A DNA stretch of 64,000 nucleotides from Kordiimonas laminariae (GCF_023008165.1 NZ_JAKQZA010000001.1:62001-126000), one strand, 5' to 3'. Positions 1 through 11,843 are shown, numbered from the stretch's first letter. Numbers and translations are program-made. The notes: generated by a model not told the origin, from the sequence alone.

Positions 1-457
1 TCATCAACAATGTTTTTCCGGTGAGGACATCAACACCGATTAACCCCTTTGCCTGTGAGCCAATAACATCAGGTAGAGCAACAGTATCCTCAACCTGTAG
101 CGTTTGCCCCAACGCGAACAAATCTCTCACATCAAAAACCTGAACCCGTCTATATCCTCTGGCTGTAACAATACTTCGGGATTTAAAGGGAACAGCTTGA
201 ATATCCATCAAAGCTGTCAGAGAGCGATAAATAACGCTTCGGCTGGCACCGGTATCTAGAATGAAAGGGAAAGGCCCTTCGCCGTTCACATGTACACCAA
301 CCATCAAGCGACCATAAGCATCTCGCTCAAGTTGATGCATTATTTCAGCGCCGTCTACATAAGCTGAAGCAGGCTGAAAACCAAGCGCTAACCAAAAGGC
401 AAAAAAGGGCAGCCAGCGAAGACTACCCTTTTTGAATATATTACCAAGCTTAAACAG
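1..457 (-). CDS. Retropepsin-like aspartic protease, C-terminus cut by window edge
   Basis: Translating the minus strand gives a signal-peptide-like start (two Lys, one Arg, then a hydrophobic run ending QPASA) followed by an aspartic protease half-domain. The catalytic motif reads FPFILDTGAS, and a later GLIGVDVL matches the conserved hydrophobic-Gly strand of the family. Single-domain retropepsin-like proteases of bacteria are usually periplasmic or membrane-anchored. The gene follows rpoD directly and probably shares its transcript. No ATG, GTG or TTG lies between the in-frame stop at 485-487 and the signal peptide. A CTG at 455-457, with AGGA about nine bases ahead of it, is my best guess for the start. 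The frame stays open to base 1, so the C-terminus lies outside the window. Confidence 0.7.
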   Translation of the reverse strand, partial: MFKLGNIFKKGSLRWLPFFAFWLALGFQPASAYVDGAEIMHQLERDAYGRLMVGVHVNGEGPFPFILDTGASRSVIYRSLTALMDIQAVPFKSRSIVTARGYRRVQVFDVRDLFALGQTLQVEDTVALPDVIGSQAKGLIGVDVLTGKTLLM

Positions 458-468
458 AGGAGCTGGTC

Positions 469-2496
<2,028 letters not shown>

Positions 2497-2571
2497 GTAA
2501 ATTTTCTCCAGATCTGCGTGCGACTCGCAGTCTATACCATATTTATAAAAAGAAAACCGTCCTGATTCGTA

Positions 2572-4554
2572 TTAAACAAACGAAATACGCCCAGATTCTA
2601 GACGATATCCTTCTTTATCAACTTCTTTATCTTCCAGTGCCCGATATGCTTCTTGCGCAGCAACAAACCGTGCATGGTTTTCTTCTGTCATATCAGCTGC
2701 ATACTCTGCCTCAGCTTGTCTATAGGCATCGCGCGCAGCCGTAACATATTGAAAACGCTTATAAACGTGCTCAAAACCTGTCAGCGCATCAGCAAGTGCA
2801 GCTTCTGGCCAAGCGAACCAATCGTCCTTCAGCGTTTCATCTCGAGTTAAAGTGCCCAATGAATTTGTCAGCCCTCTTTCGTGAAGGTAGGTCTTAACTG
2901 CCTCACGTTCAAGGGGAACATCATCGTTTACCTGTTCGATTAAGGCATCGCGTATAGCGTCTAGCCCCGGCACTGTAAACCGCAGAGTCGCAACATGCTC
3001 TTCATGCTTCACTAAAATCTCTGGATGATTCACCAATGTCAGCATCATGACACGCTCAAGGCGTTCACAAATTGCACTTTCGCCGCGACTTCTTCCTATG
3101 CTTGTTGATGCGATTCCACCTTGGCTAGAAGAGCTACTCGAAGTCGATTGAAATGGATTATAAGGCCTATTATCACGTTTATCGTTGTAACCTTGAGTAT
3201 ATGATACGAAATGCGAAGCCGAAGTACCTTTACCGCCTTTTTTGTTGGGACTATACGCCTGTCCAGCCTTAGCTGCTTTGTAGCCACGCACATAAGAATC
3301 GAAGAAAAGTGAATTGAAAGACCCCTGATAAAACTTCTTTACACCTTCATCTTGAATTTCTGACAACTTCCCAAATATCCGCTTTTTTAAACCAGCTTTT
3401 CTCTCGGGTGTCGAAGCATCAATATTTTGAGTAAGAGAATTCCAAAGCATTTCAGACATTGGCGCAGCTTTGTCTATTAATCTTTCGATAGCCTCTTTGC
3501 CTTCACGCTGCACCAATGTGTCAGGATCATCGCCTTCAGGCATCATGATAAAGCGAAGTGATTTTCCCGGCTTTAAAAGCGGTAGCGCGCGTTCAAGCGC
3601 CCTGTTCGCTGCCCTTATCCCTGCGTTATCGCCATCAAACGATAGGATTGGCTCATCCGCCATATGCCAAAGATGACCGATTTGATCTTCAGTTAGAGCT
3701 GTACCAAGCGGCGCTACTGCATATTTCACACCGAACTGATCAAGGGCAATAACATCCATATAGCCTTCAACCACCATCACCTGCCCAGCATCATAGCTGG
3801 CAGCACGTGCATTCGCCCAATTATAGAGCGTTGCACCTTTATGGAAGAGCGTGGTTTCAGGGCTGTTCAAATATTTGGCTTTTGCATCTTTACTAAGCGC
3901 ACGACCACCAAAGGCAATCGTTTGCCCCTTACGGTCAGTGATTGGGAACATCAAACGGTCCCGGAATCGGTCATAACTTGGTCTGCCATCATCCGGCTTG
4001 ATGAGCATACCAGTTTCAATAAGCTGATCTTCACCAATACCGCGCGCGAGCATCGCTTCCTTGAGTGCAGACCGATTATTTGGTGCGTAACCAAGCGCGA
4101 ATCGCTTCAACGTTTCATCTGTTAAGCCGCGCCCTTTGATATAATCAAACGCGCTGCGACCGATTTGGCCAACCAATTGCGCCTGATACCAACTGGAAAC
4201 CGCATCCATCACTTCATAAAGCGTAGCACGCTTTTTCTCTCGCTCCTGCTGCTCTCGCGACTGTTTCGGCACTTCCATACCAGCCTCAGCAGCCAGCATT
4301 TCAATGGTCTCAGGGAAAGTAAGCCCCTGTGTGTTCATTACAAAATCAAAAACGCTACCGTGAGCCCCACAACCGAAGCAGTGATAAAACTCTTTCTGGT
4401 CATTCACGGTGAAAGACGGCGTTTTCTCATTGTGGAATGGGCAAAGGCCGTGGTGTTCCCGCCCGCGCAGCACAAGTTTTACTTGCCGTCCAACAACATC
4501 GGACAGGGTAAAACGCTGTTTAAGCTCTTCAAGAAATTGTGGACTGAAGGCCAT
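2572..4554 (-). CDS. dnaG: DNA primase DnaG
   Basis: Synthesises RNA primers at the replication fork. The N-terminus holds the CHC2 zinc finger (CPFHNEKTPSF, then YHCFGCGAHG, about residues 35-65). The catalytic core follows, with the TOPRIM motifs EGYMDVI and LSFDGDNAG (about 255-305), and a C-terminal helicase-binding region completes the protein. The 660-residue length is usual for alphaproteobacterial DnaG. I chose the ATG at 4552-4554 (MAFSPQFLEELKQRF), preceded by GGGA at six bases. A TTG four codons upstream is open but lies inside the U-tract of a terminator-like hairpin. rpoD follows on the same strand. A Ser-rich, low-complexity linker (STSSSSSSQGG) separates the core from the C-terminal domain. 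Confidence 0.97.
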   Translation of the reverse strand: MAFSPQFLEELKQRFTLSDVVGRQVKLVLRGREHHGLCPFHNEKTPSFTVNDQKEFYHCFGCGAHGSVFDFVMNTQGLTFPETIEMLAAEAGMEVPKQSREQQEREKKRATLYEVMDAVSSWYQAQLVGQIGRSAFDYIKGRGLTDETLKRFALGYAPNNRSALKEAMLARGIGEDQLIETGMLIKPDDGRPSYDRFRDRLMFPITDRKGQTIAFGGRALSKDAKAKYLNSPETTLFHKGATLYNWANARAASYDAGQVMVVEGYMDVIALDQFGVKYAVAPLGTALTEDQIGHLWHMADEPILSFDGDNAGIRAANRALERALPLLKPGKSLRFIMMPEGDDPDTLVQREGKEAIERLIDKAAPMSEMLWNSLTQNIDASTPERKAGLKKRIFGKLSEIQDEGVKKFYQGSFNSLFFDSYVRGYKAAKAGQAYSPNKKGGKGTSASHFVSYTQGYNDKRDNRPYNPFQSTSSSSSSQGGIASTSIGRSRGESAICERLERVMMLTLVNHPEILVKHEEHVATLRFTVPGLDAIRDALIEQVNDDVPLEREAVKTYLHERGLTNSLGTLTRDETLKDDWFAWPEAALADALTGFEHVYKRFQYVTAARDAYRQAEAEYAADMTEENHARFVAAQEAYRALEDKEVDKEGYRLESGRISFV

Positions 4555-4562
4555 TAGATATC

Positions 4563-4595
4563 CCAAAAAAGGGAGCCCCTCGAAAAACGCTCCCT
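4563..4595 (-). terminator. Intrinsic terminator or attenuator abutting the dnaG start
   Basis: Read on the minus strand, AGGGAGC (4595-4589) pairs with GCTCCCT (4576-4570) around a 12-base loop and is followed by six T (4570-4565). The dnaG ATG begins only ten bases later. The upstream LysR gene ends 130 bases before the hairpin, so this may end that transcript, or act as an attenuator within the dnaG leader. An 11-base direct repeat GATATCCCAAA occurs at 4557-4567 and 4619-4629. Confidence 0.7.
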
Positions 4596-4725
4596 AATAC
4601 AAGTGTTACACTTCTAATGATATCCCAAATAGCGGCAAAATAAAGCCCTTATTAGGTATATTAACTCAGCATGCCATCAACTTATTAGTTACATGTCTGA
4701 TCAAAGCAACAAGTAATATACCTAC

Positions 4726-5616
4726 CTAAATTATAAGATAAGGTTCCATCTGGCGTTCCATTTCGGCAAACTCTTCCACCAGCCAGCTTTCAAACAAACG
4801 AGCTTTTTCCGGCTTATCTTCCTGTGCATGCACAATGTAATAGCCATATGGCGTATCAAGCGGCTTGCCGCGTACACATTTAAACTGCCCTGCGAAGATA
4901 GCATTAGAAGCAATTGCATAAGGCACAAGCGCAATCCCAGCCCCCGCGGCAGCGGCCTGAATAAGCAAACCTGAATGGCTATAGCGCCCTGCAATTTTCA
5001 CTTTCGCAATATCAACACCGTTTAGATCAAACCAACTGGCCCATGCATCTTTGGTCTGGTGCTCGAGGAGAGAAAAGCTGTGTGCAATCTCCTTAGTAAT
5101 ATCCTTGGCCTCACTCAAGCTAGGCGCATAAATGGGAGCAAACATTTCTTTAAGCAGTACATTTGAATAACGCCCAACCCGCACGGCGATATCATATCCT
5201 TCCGCGCGAATATCCTGCGGTCTGTCATCCACATTGAGAATCACATCAATTTCCGGGTGGCGCGCATTGAATTTAGATAATCTTGGAATCAACCAATTGA
5301 TAGCAAACGATTGATAGGTGGTAAGCCTGAGTACATTAGGCTCATCCCGTTTGCTCTGCTGATTGATGGTTTCTTCAATCCCTTCGAACGCCTCGCGCAC
5401 ACTATCCGCCAGCGCCCGCCCCTCCGGCGTTAAGGCAACTTCCCGAGGTTTTCGCACAAACAGGTTCAATCCAGTTTCTTCTTCCAGAAGCTTCACCTGC
5501 TGGCTCACAGCAGATTGTGTGCGACCAAGTTCCTTAGCCGCTAACGTTAAACTGCCGTGCCGTGCCGCGGCATCAAACGCCATCAACCCCGAAAGACTGC
5601 GTAATTTAAAAGCCAT
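4726..5616 (-). CDS. LysR-family transcriptional regulator (GcvA-like)
   Basis: The 296-residue protein has an N-terminal winged helix-turn-helix (FDAAARHGSLTLAAKELG, then TQSAVSQQVKLLEEETG, residues 14-50). It is followed by a LysR substrate-binding domain with motifs such as VRVGRYSN and GAGIALVPYAIAS. The order LRSLSGLMAFDAAARHGS resembles GcvA-type regulators. It probably binds DNA as a tetramer in response to a small ligand, which the sequence does not reveal. It lies between dnaG and yqeY on the minus strand and is divergent from a small open frame at 5717. The roughly 100 bases between the two would hold both promoters, and LysR proteins often control the divergent neighbour. Confidence 0.93.
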   Translation of the reverse strand: MAFKLRSLSGLMAFDAAARHGSLTLAAKELGRTQSAVSQQVKLLEEETGLNLFVRKPREVALTPEGRALADSVREAFEGIEETINQQSKRDEPNVLRLTTYQSFAINWLIPRLSKFNARHPEIDVILNVDDRPQDIRAEGYDIAVRVGRYSNVLLKEMFAPIYAPSLSEAKDITKEIAHSFSLLEHQTKDAWASWFDLNGVDIAKVKIAGRYSHSGLLIQAAAAGAGIALVPYAIASNAIFAGQFKCVRGKPLDTPYGYYIVHAQEDKPEKARLFESWLVEEFAEMERQMEPYLII

Positions 5617-5716
5617 TCGCTTTAAGCCTTAATTTATCTAAGTCTTAGTCTTCATATTACGAATTTGTATATTTGGTCAAATCTCATCATATCTCTTGTA
5701 GAAATGAAAGGATATA

Positions 5717-5896
5717 ATGATGAAAAACAACGATACACAACAGCTAAGCTTTCTTGAAAGGCTCACTGTATTGCTGGTACCCGCTGATGAAATTGCCTTA
5801 ACTGAATTAAGGAAAGGATTTTCAAAGCCATCCCGAAGGCCGGAAAAATCAAAATCATACTTCCCTAAAACAGCAAAACATCTGGGTCATGTATGA
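5717..5896 (+). CDS. Small hypothetical protein, 59 aa, divergent from LysR gene
   Basis: An open frame starts with two consecutive ATG codons (5717 and 5720) and is preceded by AAAGGA four bases upstream, a good ribosome-binding site. The product begins MMKNNDTQQLSFLERLTVLL and has a basic C-terminal half (KPSRRPEKSKSYF). I recognise no family. Support comes from the strong ribosome-binding site, the divergent position relative to the LysR gene, and a hairpin just after the stop. It is short enough that it could still be a chance frame. Confidence 0.45.
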   Translation: MMKNNDTQQLSFLERLTVLLVPADEIALTELRKGFSKPSRRPEKSKSYFPKTAKHLGHV

Positions 5897-5903
5897 TCAG
5901 CAT

Positions 5904-5942
5904 AAAAAAATAGGGTGAAGCCACGCTCGCAGCTTCACCCTA
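5904..5942 (-). terminator. Intrinsic terminator of yqeY
   Basis: TAGGGTGAAGC (5911-5921) and GCTTCACCCTA (5932-5942) form a perfect 11-bp stem with a 10-base loop. On the minus strand it is followed by a run of T (from A at 5904-5910). It lies 27 bases past the yqeY stop. It may also help end the small plus-strand gene, although that side lacks a strong T run. Confidence 0.88.
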
Positions 5943-5969
5943 TTAATAATGTATATATAAGCGCTTAAA

Positions 5970-6425
5970 TTAGCTCAGCATACCCTTGATGGTAACGCTT
6001 GCTTTCGCGAAATCCATCTGGCCCGCGTATTTTGCCTTTAGCGCCCCCATGCAGCGGCCAATATCCTTAAGGCCTTCCGCACCAATTTCATCAATCACAG
6101 CTTTTGCAGCATCAGTGATTTCATCATCACTCATCTGCTTTGGCAGGAATTCCTGAATAATACTGATTTCTTCGCGCTCGCGCTCAGCAAGCTCACAGCG
6201 TCCGGCTTCTTCATAAGCCTTGATGCTGTCATTGCGCTGTTTCACCATCTTAGAGAGGATATCAGTGATGAGTGCATCATCCTCTTCAGGTGTACGGTCT
6301 TCTGAGCGCAGCTCAATATCTTTTTCTTTAACGGCCGCCAGAATCAGACGAACAGTAGTGAGCTTACATTTTTCCTTTGCAAGCATCGCCGCTTTCATTG
6401 CTTTAGTGAGATCTTCTCGTAACAT
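5970..6425 (-). CDS. GatB/YqeY domain-containing protein
   Basis: The 151-residue protein matches the YqeY family, the free-standing form of the tRNA-binding tail of GatB. Typical features are the start MLREDLTKAMKAAMLAKE, then LTTVRLILAAVKEKDIE, and the C-terminal DIGRCMGALKAKYAGQMD. The family is helical and is thought to bind tRNA, but a precise cellular role is not established. The ATG at 6423-6425 fits the family N-terminus. An open frame 18 codons longer lacks family support. In related genomes yqeY sits beside dnaG and rpoD and opposite carA, which is the arrangement here except for the inserted LysR gene. Confidence 0.93.
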   Translation of the reverse strand: MLREDLTKAMKAAMLAKEKCKLTTVRLILAAVKEKDIELRSEDRTPEEDDALITDILSKMVKQRNDSIKAYEEAGRCELAEREREEISIIQEFLPKQMSDDEITDAAKAVIDEIGAEGLKDIGRCMGALKAKYAGQMDFAKASVTIKGMLS

Positions 6426-6631
6426 ATCCTTGTACCCCGGTCTACGAGTCGGAAGCCACCATACTATCGCAGAGCCCAAAAATTAGCAATTTATTAAAAT
6501 TTGCTAAGTTATTGATTTTAAAGGAAAAATTATAATATTTTTCCCTTGACCCCAAGTCCCTGTTTGATTATTGTCCCGTCAATTTGGCCGCAGCCAATAT
6601 ACCTATTAAGGTGTGTTTATCTAGCGGCTAA

Positions 6632-6650
6632 TCCCTTGATATGCAAGGGA
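6632..6650 (+). promoter_or_regulatory. Hairpin in carA leader
   Basis: TCCCTTG (6632-6638) and CAAGGGA (6644-6650) form a perfect 7-bp stem with a five-base loop, 36 bases before the carA start. No T run follows, so it is not an intrinsic terminator. It could be part of a leader that controls pyrimidine/arginine-dependent expression. An AT-rich TATAAT box at 6531-6536 may belong to the carA promoter, but its -35 spacing is poor. Confidence 0.35.
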
Positions 6651-6686
6651 CGACATTGTGACACTCTGGTGAAAGAAGGCCTGACC

Positions 6687-7862
6687 ATGACCGACTCTGA
6701 TCTGTACTCACCTCCAGCGGATGATATTTCTGCTGTTCTCGTTCTTTCTGATGGAACTATTTTTTGGGGGTATGGATTTGGCCGAGAAGGCGATACCGTC
6801 GGCGAAGTTTGTTTCAACACTTCCATTACTGGATATCAGGAAATTCTAACCGATCCATCTTACGCGGGCCAGATCATCACTTTCACCTTCCCACACATTG
6901 GTAATGTGGGCACTAATATAGAAGACATTGAAACGCGCACTCCGGCAGCACGCGGTCTTGTTATTAGAGAAGAGATTACAGACCCATCAAGTTTCCGCGC
7001 TGAACACCATCTTGCAGATTGGGCAGAGACAAACGGCCTTGTCGGCATCTGCGGGATCGATACCAGAAAGCTAACACGCTATATCCGCGAAAACGGTGCA
7101 CCAAACGGTGTTATTGCTTATAGTAAAGACGGCACGTTCGACATTCCTGCGCTAATCAAGCAAGCGAAAGAATGGCCAGGCCTTGAAGGTATGGATCTGG
7201 CGAAAGATGTAACACGCGAAAGCAATGAAAGCTGGGACGGCACCCGCTGGGACCTGAAATCAGGCTACAGCGTTCTTGAAAACCCAAAAGCACACGTTGT
7301 TGCGGTTGATTACGGCGCGAAAGATAACATCCTTCGCTGCCTATCAGCCACTGGAGCGAAGGTTACTGTGGTACCAGCCGAAACCAGCTTTGATGATATC
7401 ATGAGCCATAACCCGGACGGTATTTTCCTATCGAACGGCCCGGGTGATCCGGCCGCGACGGGTGAATATGCCCTACCGGTTATTCACAAGCTTATTGAAA
7501 CAGGCCTGCCAATCTTTGGTATCTGCCTTGGGCACCAGCTACTTGCCCTCGCGTTCGGCGGCAAGACATACAAAATGCACCAAGGGCACCGCGGCGCAAA
7601 CCACCCGGTCCAGGACCTGCGCACAATGAAAGTGGAAATCACGTCAATGAACCACGGCTTTAGCGTGGATGGTGATAGCCTGCCGGAAGATGTCAAAATC
7701 AGCCACATCTCACTGTTTGATAAAACAGTGTGTGGTATCGAACATACCAAGAAGCCAATCTTCAGTGTTCAGCAACACCCAGAGGCATCGCCCGGGCCGC
7801 AGGACAGCTTCTATTTGTTCGAACAATTTATGAATATGATTGAGAATCATAAAGCCGCATAG
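6687..7862 (+). CDS. carA: Carbamoyl-phosphate synthase small subunit
   Basis: The 391-residue glutaminase subunit supplies ammonia to CarB for carbamoyl phosphate, the precursor of arginine and pyrimidines. The N-terminal CPSase_sm domain includes VGEVCFNTSITGYQEILTDP. The C-terminal class I amidotransferase has NGPGDP and the nucleophile Cys in FGICLGHQLLA, with the His/Glu pair in QQHPEASPGP. I chose the ATG at 6687 (MTDSDLYSPP), preceded by GAAGG. The longer open frame from 6546 has no matching family sequence. carB follows after 73 bases, with an intrinsic-terminator-like hairpin across the carA stop. Confidence 0.97.
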   Translation: MTDSDLYSPPADDISAVLVLSDGTIFWGYGFGREGDTVGEVCFNTSITGYQEILTDPSYAGQIITFTFPHIGNVGTNIEDIETRTPAARGLVIREEITDPSSFRAEHHLADWAETNGLVGICGIDTRKLTRYIRENGAPNGVIAYSKDGTFDIPALIKQAKEWPGLEGMDLAKDVTRESNESWDGTRWDLKSGYSVLENPKAHVVAVDYGAKDNILRCLSATGAKVTVVPAETSFDDIMSHNPDGIFLSNGPGDPAATGEYALPVIHKLIETGLPIFGICLGHQLLALAFGGKTYKMHQGHRGANHPVQDLRTMKVEITSMNHGFSVDGDSLPEDVKISHISLFDKTVCGIEHTKKPIFSVQQHPEASPGPQDSFYLFEQFMNMIENHKAA

Positions 7863-7880
7863 TTTTTGCGGCTTTTTATT
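7851..7880 (+). terminator. Terminator-like hairpin overlapping the carA stop
   Basis: AAAGCCGCA (7851-7859) pairs with TGCGGCTTT (7867-7875) around a seven-base loop that contains the end of the carA stop codon, followed by TTATT. The stem is perfect over nine base pairs. It would reduce carA-to-carB read-through, or be melted by the ribosome finishing carA. Confidence 0.75.
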
Positions 7881-7935
7881 GGTCCTCAGCACAAATAACA
7901 GATGTAACAGACGCCAGAAAAACGGATAACACAAC

Positions 7936-10900
7936 ATGCCAAAAAGAACCGATATTGAAAGCATCCTGATTATTGGCGCCGGTCCTATTGTGATCGGTCA
8001 GGCTTGCGAATTTGATTATTCCGGAACACAGGCTTGTAAAGCCCTCCGAGAAGAAGGTTACCGCGTTATTCTGGTGAACAGTAACCCTGCCACCATCATG
8101 ACAGACCCGGAACTGGCGGACGCCACATATGTGGAGCCAATCACGCCCGAGGTTGTTGAGAAAATCATCGCCAAGGAAAAGCCGGATGCCATCCTGCCAA
8201 CTATGGGCGGGCAAACAGGCCTGAACACAGCACTGGCGCTTTCTGAACAGGGCATTCTTAAGAAATACGGCGTTCAGCTGATCGGCGCTGATGAAGATGC
8301 AATCGACAAGGCTGAAAACCGTAAACGCTTTAATGCTGCGATGGAAAAAATCGGTCTGGAAGTATGTCGCGGCCGTACAGCAAACACCCTTGAAGAAGCC
8401 CTTGAAACCCTCGAATGGACAGGCCTCCCAGCTATTATCCGCCCAAGCTTTACCATGGGTGGCACAGGTGGCGGTGTTGCCTATAATAAAGAAGAATTCA
8501 TCGAAATCGTTACCAAAGGCCTGGATGCTTCTCCAACCACAGAAGTACTTGTAGAAGAAAGCATCCTTGGCTGGAAAGAATATGAGATGGAAGTGGTGCG
8601 CGACAAGTCGGACAACTGCATTATCGTATGTTCCATCGAAAACGTTGATCCAATGGGTATTCATACAGGCGACAGTATTACTGTAGCCCCTGCCCTTACG
8701 CTTACGGATAAAGAATATCAGATCATGCGGAACGCTTCGATCGCAGTTCTTCGTGAAATCGGCGTGGAAACAGGCGGTTCGAACGTACAGTTCGCTGTGA
8801 ACCCGAAGAACGGCCGCTTGATTGTTATCGAGATGAACCCGCGCGTGAGCCGCTCTTCTGCTCTGGCATCCAAGGCAACCGGCTTCCCGATCGCAAAAAT
8901 CGCTGCCAAGCTTGCAGTTGGGTACACACTTGATGAACTTCTGAATGATATCACGGGCGTTACACCAGCTTCGTTTGAGCCAACAATCGATTATGTAGTA
9001 ACCAAAATCCCGCGTTTCACTTTCGAGAAGTTTGAAGGCACAAGCCCAACCCTATCCACCGCAATGAAATCTGTTGGTGAAGCAATGGCCGTGGGCCGTA
9101 GCTTCGCAGAAAGCCTTCAGAAGGCTATGCGTTCTATGGAAACGGGCCTCGAAGGCTTGGATGAAATCACGTTCGAAGATTATGATCCAGCATCTGGTGA
9201 TTTCCAGCCAATTCTGAACGATCTGGCAGTACCGAAATATAACCGAATTCTCCGCATTGTTCAGGCAATCCGTGAAGGCGTATCCCTTGAAGATATCCAC
9301 CGTGTTTCACACTTTGATCCGTGGTTCCTTCAGCAGTTTGAATGCGTTGTAAACTCTGAAAAATCAGTTTCAGAGAACGGCATTCCAGCTGATGAACGCT
9401 CGCTACGCAAACTTAAAATGCTTGGTTTCTCTGATGTACGCCTAGCCCAGCTTGCAGGCGTTACACCAGCAGCTGTTATGGATGCACGCCACGAAAAAGG
9501 CGTACGCCCAAGCTTTAAGCGCATTGATACATGCGCCGCTGAGTTTGATGCGAAAACACCTTATATGTATTCAAGCTACGAAACATTTGCAGCAGGCCAG
9601 CCTGCCGAATGTGAAGCAAACCCATCAGACCGCGAAAAAGTGGTTATCCTTGGTGGCGGCCCTAACCGTATCGGCCAAGGCATTGAATTTGATTACTGCT
9701 GCTGTCATGCATGTTTCTCGCTCTCTGACGCAGGCTATGAAACCATCATGATCAACTGTAATCCTGAAACGGTTTCAACAGATTATGACACCTCTGACCG
9801 CTTGTATTTCGAGCCGCTAACCGCAGAAGATGTGATTGAGATTATCCGCCGCGAGCAGGAAAACGGCACAGTTAAAGGTGTGATCGTACAGTTTGGTGGC
9901 CAAACACCGCTTAAACTATCTCACGCCCTTGAAGCAGCAGGCATTCCAATCCTAGGCACAAGCCCGGATGCGATTGACCTTGCGGAAGACCGCGAACGTT
10001 TCCAGGAATTAGTTGAACAACTTGGCCTTAAGCAGCCAAACAATGGCCTTGCTCGCAGCCACGAAGAGGCTGTTCAGGTTGCAGAACGTGTTGGCTATCC
10101 GGTTCTTATCCGCCCAAGTTATGTCCTTGGCGGCCGTGCGATGGAAATCGTACATGACCGTGAAGGCCTTGACCGCTATATTGCTGAAGCCGTGCAGGTT
10201 TCAGGTGACAGCCCAGTACTAATCGATAGCTTCCTTAAGGATGCCATCGAGGTAGATGTTGATACGCTATCTGACGGTGAAAACATTCATGTTGCTGGCA
10301 TCATGGAGCATATTGAAGAAGCAGGCATTCACTCAGGCGACAGTGCTTGTTCCTTGCCGCCATACAGCTTGCCTGTTGGCCTTGTGAACGAAGTAAAGCG
10401 CCAATCTCGCGCACTCGCCCGCGCTCTTAACGTGGTTGGTTTGATGAATGTTCAGTTCGCGGTGAAAGACGATGAAGTTTACCTGATTGAGGTAAACCCA
10501 CGCGCAAGCCGTACCGTGCCATTTGTTGCAAAAGCTGTAGGCAGCCCAATCGCAGCCCTTGCCGCTCGTGCAATGGCTGGTGAAAAACTAACAGACTTTG
10601 ATCTGGTTGATCCAATCACTGAGCATGTTGCGGTGAAAGAAGTGGTGATCCCTTGGGCACGCTTCCCGGGCGTTGATGTACTGCTTGGCCCAGAGATGAA
10701 ATCTACTGGCGAGGTGATGGGGATCGATAAAACCTTCTCTATGGCTTTCTATAAATCCCAGTTGGCTGCTGGCGTGAAGCTACCTGAAGAAGGCAAAGTT
10801 TTCATCTCTGTTAAAGACAGTGATAAATATGCGCTTGTACCGATGGTACGTAATCTTCTCGATATGGGTTACGGTGTTATCGCCACATCAGGTACGGCTG

Positions 10901-11184
10901 ATTACCTTGCGGCCAACAATCTTGAAGTAGAACGCGTTTACAAAGTGAACGAAGGCGCACGCCCACATGTTCTAGACATCATGAAAGATGGCGACGTACA
11001 GCTTATGTTCAACACAACTGAAGGCAAGCAAGCTATTCAGGATAGTTATGAACTGCGGAACACAGCACTTACGATGAAGCTTCCATACTTCACAACCATT
11101 GCCGCTTCCCGCGCTGCGGTTAAGTCGTTGAAAGCACTAAAAGCTGGTGCACTGGATGTGAAGAAGATTCAGGATTACGACTAA
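7936..11184 (+). CDS. carB: Carbamoyl-phosphate synthase large subunit
   Basis: The 1082-residue product has the duplicated synthetase layout. The first carboxyphosphate half starts [20 protein letters not shown] and contains the ATP-grasp motif [18 protein letters not shown]. An oligomerisation segment follows. The second half starts at about residue 570 ([19 protein letters not shown]) with [17 protein letters not shown]-terminal MGS-like allosteric domain lies at about 950-1080. It makes carbamoyl phosphate from bicarbonate, ATP and ammonia channelled from CarA. The length is normal. greA follows on the same strand after a hairpin terminator. Long antisense frames across this gene are composition effects. 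Confidence 0.98.
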   Translation: MPKRTDIESILIIGAGPIVIGQACEFDYSGTQACKALREEGYRVILVNSNPATIMTDPELADATYVEPITPEVVEKIIAKEKPDAILPTMGGQTGLNTALALSEQGILKKYGVQLIGADEDAIDKAENRKRFNAAMEKIGLEVCRGRTANTLEEALETLEWTGLPAIIRPSFTMGGTGGGVAYNKEEFIEIVTKGLDASPTTEVLVEESILGWKEYEMEVVRDKSDNCIIVCSIENVDPMGIHTGDSITVAPALTLTDKEYQIMRNASIAVLREIGVETGGSNVQFAVNPKNGRLIVIEMNPRVSRSSALASKATGFPIAKIAAKLAVGYTLDELLNDITGVTPASFEPTIDYVVTKIPRFTFEKFEGTSPTLSTAMKSVGEAMAVGRSFAESLQKAMRSMETGLEGLDEITFEDYDPASGDFQPILNDLAVPKYNRILRIVQAIREGVSLEDIHRVSHFDPWFLQQFECVVNSEKSVSENGIPADERSLRKLKMLGFSDVRLAQLAGVTPAAVMDARHEKGVRPSFKRIDTCAAEFDAKTPYMYSSYETFAAGQPAECEANPSDREKVVILGGGPNRIGQGIEFDYCCCHACFSLSDAGYETIMINCNPETVSTDYDTSDRLYFEPLTAEDVIEIIRREQENGTVKGVIVQFGGQTPLKLSHALEAAGIPILGTSPDAIDLAEDRERFQELVEQLGLKQPNNGLARSHEEAVQVAERVGYPVLIRPSYVLGGRAMEIVHDREGLDRYIAEAVQVSGDSPVLIDSFLKDAIEVDVDTLSDGENIHVAGIMEHIEEAGIHSGDSACSLPPYSLPVGLVNEVKRQSRALARALNVVGLMNVQFAVKDDEVYLIEVNPRASRTVPFVAKAVGSPIAALAARAMAGEKLTDFDLVDPITEHVAVKEVVIPWARFPGVDVLLGPEMKSTGEVMGIDKTFSMAFYKSQLAAGVKLPEEGKVFISVKDSDKYALVPMVRNLLDMGYGVIATSGTADYLAANNLEVERVYKVNEGARPHVLDIMKDGDVQLMFNTTEGKQAIQDSYELRNTALTMKLPYFTTIAASRAAVKSLKALKAGALDVKKIQDYD

Positions 11185-11252
11185 GGAATCAGCAGAGAAT
11201 CGGCTTAGGCTTGATTTTTTGCAATTTCTTTACTACATAATGACAGAACAGT

Positions 11253-11286
11253 GCGCCGGCTCTTTTGAGTCGGCGCTCGTATTTTG
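11253..11286 (+). terminator. Intrinsic terminator of carB
   Basis: GCGCCGGCTC (11253-11262) pairs with GAGTCGGCGC (11267-11276) around a TTTT loop. The stem is ten base pairs with one G-T pair. The downstream TCGTATTTT is only a moderate T tract, so read-through into greA is possible. Confidence 0.7.
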
Positions 11287-11346
11287 TAAAGGCTGGAGCA
11301 TCATTTGCTCTGCCGGATGTGAAAATAGAAAAGTCGGACGGGACAC

Positions 11347-11820
11347 ATGAACGATAAAGTGCCCATGCTTGCAGAAGGCCACGCTAAACTGGAAGCAGAA
11401 CTAAAAAATTTAAAATCCGTTGAGCGCCCAAATGTTGTTGCGGCAATTGAAGAAGCACGCGCACACGGTGATCTTTCAGAAAACGCTGAATATCACGCCG
11501 CGAAAGAACAGCAAGGCCATATTGAAGGCCGCATTCAAGAACTTGAAGGCAAGCTTTCTCGCGCTGATGTAATTGATCCTAAAGCACTTGCTGGTGACCG
11601 TATTGTTTTTGGCGCAACGGTAACGCTTATTGATGAAGACGATGCAACGGTTATTTACCAGATTGTTGGCGAGGAAGAAGGCGATGTTAAAGCTGGTCGT
11701 ATTTCTTACCAGTCCCCAATCGCTCGTGCTCTAATCGGTCGTCGCCTTGGCGATGAAGTAGAAGTGAAAACACCGGGCGGTGATCGCTACTACGACGTTG
11801 AAAAGATCGATTTTGTATAG
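11347..11820 (+). CDS. greA: Transcription elongation factor GreA
   Basis: The 157-residue protein has the N-terminal antiparallel coiled coil typical of Gre factors, with the acidic tip in [16 protein letters not shown] (residues 38-53). The C-terminal FKBP-like domain ends with [18 protein letters not shown] and [15 protein letters not shown]. It enters the RNA polymerase secondary channel and stimulates transcript cleavage in backtracked complexes. It follows carB, a common alphaproteobacterial order, and is followed by its own intrinsic terminator. Confidence 0.97.
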   Translation: MNDKVPMLAEGHAKLEAELKNLKSVERPNVVAAIEEARAHGDLSENAEYHAAKEQQGHIEGRIQELEGKLSRADVIDPKALAGDRIVFGATVTLIDEDDATVIYQIVGEEEGDVKAGRISYQSPIARALIGRRLGDEVEVKTPGGDRYYDVEKIDFV

Positions 11821-11843
11821 CTAATTCTATATCTGAAGATATG

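Noticed and set aside
6501-6540. Sigma-70 promoter before carA at TTGATT ... TATAAT
   Set aside because: The -10-like box is good, but the -35-like box is only 13 bases away, so the pair is not convincing.
7876-8664. Long minus-strand frame of 262 codons antisense to carB
   Set aside because: It mirrors carB codon bias and encodes no recognisable domain; the plus strand encodes full CarB.
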